Shown in pieces: positions 62,445 through 64,000 of a stretch of 64,000 nt of DNA. Position 1 is the first letter of the stretch. Each line of letters opens with the position of its first letter. The DNA is from Antitrichia curtipendula (taxonomy: Eukaryota > Streptophyta > Bryopsida > Hypnales > Leucodontaceae), in NCBI GenBank assembly GCA_951230915.1, contig OX579634.1:1054001-1118000 (forward strand), read 5' to 3'. A program made the position numbers and the translations under genes. The notes beneath the pieces are model-generated. The model was not told the DNA's origin. It worked only from the letters and a program-made list of their open reading frames with translations, and searched no databases.

Positions 62445-63593
62445 TTCAATAGCCCATTTTCCCCAGGCAATGGTGGCTGGGATCTTTAAAGTACTAAAAA
62501 TCAGTACCAAAGAGGAAAGCCCAACACTTATTAAGAGAATCCTACCCCCACCGATTGAGCCATGAGGATCAGGAGGCCAAACAGACGAGGTGACTGAACA
62601 GTTTCATTGGTTGCTCAAGCTGTAGTCGCCAAGGCAGCATGTGAACGAATTTGATGGGAAACGAAGACGGATTTCGTGAGTTCCGTCCCGGCCCACTTGC
62701 CGCCCAGTTCAGTTCCTTTCTCTCCATTCCGTCCGTTTCAGTTCAAAAGAAGACGAAGAAAAAGAATGAAATTCACTGTAGTGCACAGTACCCCTCAGGC
62801 GTCGGAATGCACGGCGAAATAGTTTTATTTTTCTGTGCGTTGTATTTGGACTGCAAATCATTTAAACTTATTAGTGAAGATCATATTGACCGACAGGAGG
62901 AGGTGGAGCGGATGTGGCTGCCGTCCTCCAAATTCCCGCAGGATTGGTAAGCAGTTTGTTAGGACCCCCGATATGGGGTGCGCAGCACCTGCACGGGGGA
63001 ATGTCATAAGCGGTCCAGGCCTGGAATTAGCAGCAGCCCCCCGTTCCCCCGGCCTCGTCATCAGCTGCCTCTTCAAAAGTCTAAAACGAAGTTTCCCCAC
63101 CTCCAAATTTGGCCACGGGTCCGCCAATTGCGCCCTGGAGGTGCCAGCTTGTTCCATTGGCCGAGTCGCCCAGCATGCAATGCTGTCGGTTCCGCCAGAA
63201 GTTCAGTTATTTAGGTACTCCGGAGTAAGTTATCGTCGATCTAGTCCACCGCACTCAACTGAACTGAACTCAGGCAGTCACCCCCTGCACAATGACGGTG
63301 ATTGCGCCTTCATTCCTCTTTCTAAATTTACTCGAAGCTGGGCGACTATTTTCTCTCCTTTGAAGCTTGAAGTCTTGAACTGAGCGAAATGGTGCTCTGC
63401 GCAGTTTGCGCCACAAAAGAACTGAAGGATGAACTAGGTTTACTAAATTCAGTTCAACTCGAAGCTGGGGGACTTTGAACTGCCGAATGAAATGACCAGT
63501 GCTCTGAGTGTGTGCCAAAACTGAAAGTAAACTGAAGGATGAGAAGCTTTCTAAACTTACTGCACTGAATAGGGTTTTTAAAGGGGACCCATA
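62445..63593. other. GC-richer single-copy-like spacer
   Basis: The longest plus ORF, 62835-63383 (182 codons), matches no domain I recognise. An imperfect tandem duplication of about 110-120 bp lies at 63330-63575. Confidence 0.35.
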
Positions 63594-63807
63594 CTAATTA
63601 AGGCCAGGGAGAGCCGTGCGGGCAAACCCTGTTTTTTGCACATTATTTTTTTTGCAAATTTTAAATTCATATTTGCAATCAGAGACCCCCAATTTGTTAA
63701 ATGAAGTCTAGAATATACCCTAGGACGGCCCAAAATAGGGGCTTTCTTTTTACATGCACCCCTGGTAAGGCCGAGCGAGGGGGTCAATCCACCCCGATCC
63801 TAATTAA
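63594..63807. mobile_element. hAT-like MITE with 8-bp duplication, copy 2
   Basis: Element 63602-63799 (198 bp), highly similar to copy 1 but with a shortened, rearranged left end; the right end GGGTCAATCCACCCCGATC is intact. Flanked by CTAATTAA (63594-63601, 63800-63807). Confidence 0.75.
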
Positions 63808-64000
63808 CCCCTAAAGGACCGGTGTGGGTGTGGGTGTGGGGTTCCAGGGAGACATTCCAGAAACTGCGACTTCTTGGTATGCTATTCAAAAAAGAAATTC
63901 AAATTTTTTTTTTGGAACTTCAACCGTACAAAAGTAAAGTAAAATATTTTACCAAAGTGCCGAAAAAATTTCAGAACTTTTTACCGTGCGGATTGAAAGA
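63804..64000. mobile_element. TTAA-type element, cut by the window end
   Basis: Begins TTAACCCCTAAAGGACCGG and continues as a close relative of 47351-47550 (AACTTCAACCGTACAAAA, ATATTTTACCAAAGTG). The first TTAA is also the end of the neighbouring hAT-like MITE's duplication. Confidence 0.8.

Noticed and set aside
62835..63383. Plus ORF of 182 codons
   Set aside because: No recognisable domain, overlaps open frames on both strands, and runs into a local tandem duplication; not called as a gene.

Overview
This is AT-rich nuclear DNA of a land plant. The evidence is a bHLH transcription factor of the HECATE/INDEHISCENT class (subfamily VIIIb), plant-type Stowaway and Tourist-like MITEs, non-autonomous CACTA elements and a decayed hAT transposase of plant type. 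The exact lineage cannot be fixed from the sequence. The HECATE-type gene has introns, whereas the Arabidopsis HEC and IND genes are single-exon, so a seed-free plant, gymnosperm or other non-model lineage is possible, but this is inference.

Only one convincing host gene is visible. It lies on the minus strand at 33142-34695, with coding exons 34685-34695 (predicted), 33541-34474 and 33142-33399. It sits in a GC-richer island of about 4 kb (31.5-35.7 kb) with a putative promoter and 5' leader to about 35420. Other GC-richer islands (5.1-6.9, 8.6-9.6, 23.7-24.7, 29.4-30.6, 43.0-43.9, 54.2-54.8, 57.6-58.3 and 62.4-63.6 kb) look like old single-copy spacer. I recognise no gene in them.

Most of the rest is a mosaic of short DNA transposons, many with readable ends. 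The dominant group has ends of the form TTAA-CCCCTAAAGGACC and lies exactly between TTAA tetranucleotides (121 bp to about 1.1 kb). This is the signature of piggyBac-type elements, a superfamily rarely described in land plants. Two insertions can be checked inside the window: one splits the hAT reading frame at 21319-22258, and one splits a sister element at 11997-13130; in both cases a single TTAA remains at the empty site. A second group has TA flanks and AGGTRGG termini (subfamilies of 272, 410 and about 137-290 bp). There are also three related CACTA elements (1-1210, 15472-17030, 18528-19829) with conserved internal TATA boxes, two Stowaway elements, two elements with GAGCATC ends, two hAT-like MITEs with 8-bp duplications, two elements with ATAACATTGTTAAC ends, Helitron-like fragments, poly-A retroposons and three long foldback hairpins.

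The layers of insertion give relative ages. The hAT transposase (17.9-22.7 kb) is the oldest layer there and was later hit by a CACTA element and a TTAA element. At 11.6-13.6 kb a hairpin sits in a TTAA element inside another TTAA element. At 15.5-17.0 kb a TA element sits in a CACTA element. At 37.6-38.4 kb a Stowaway sits in another TIR element. I see no rRNA, tRNA, CRISPR, LTR retrotransposon or viral sequence.
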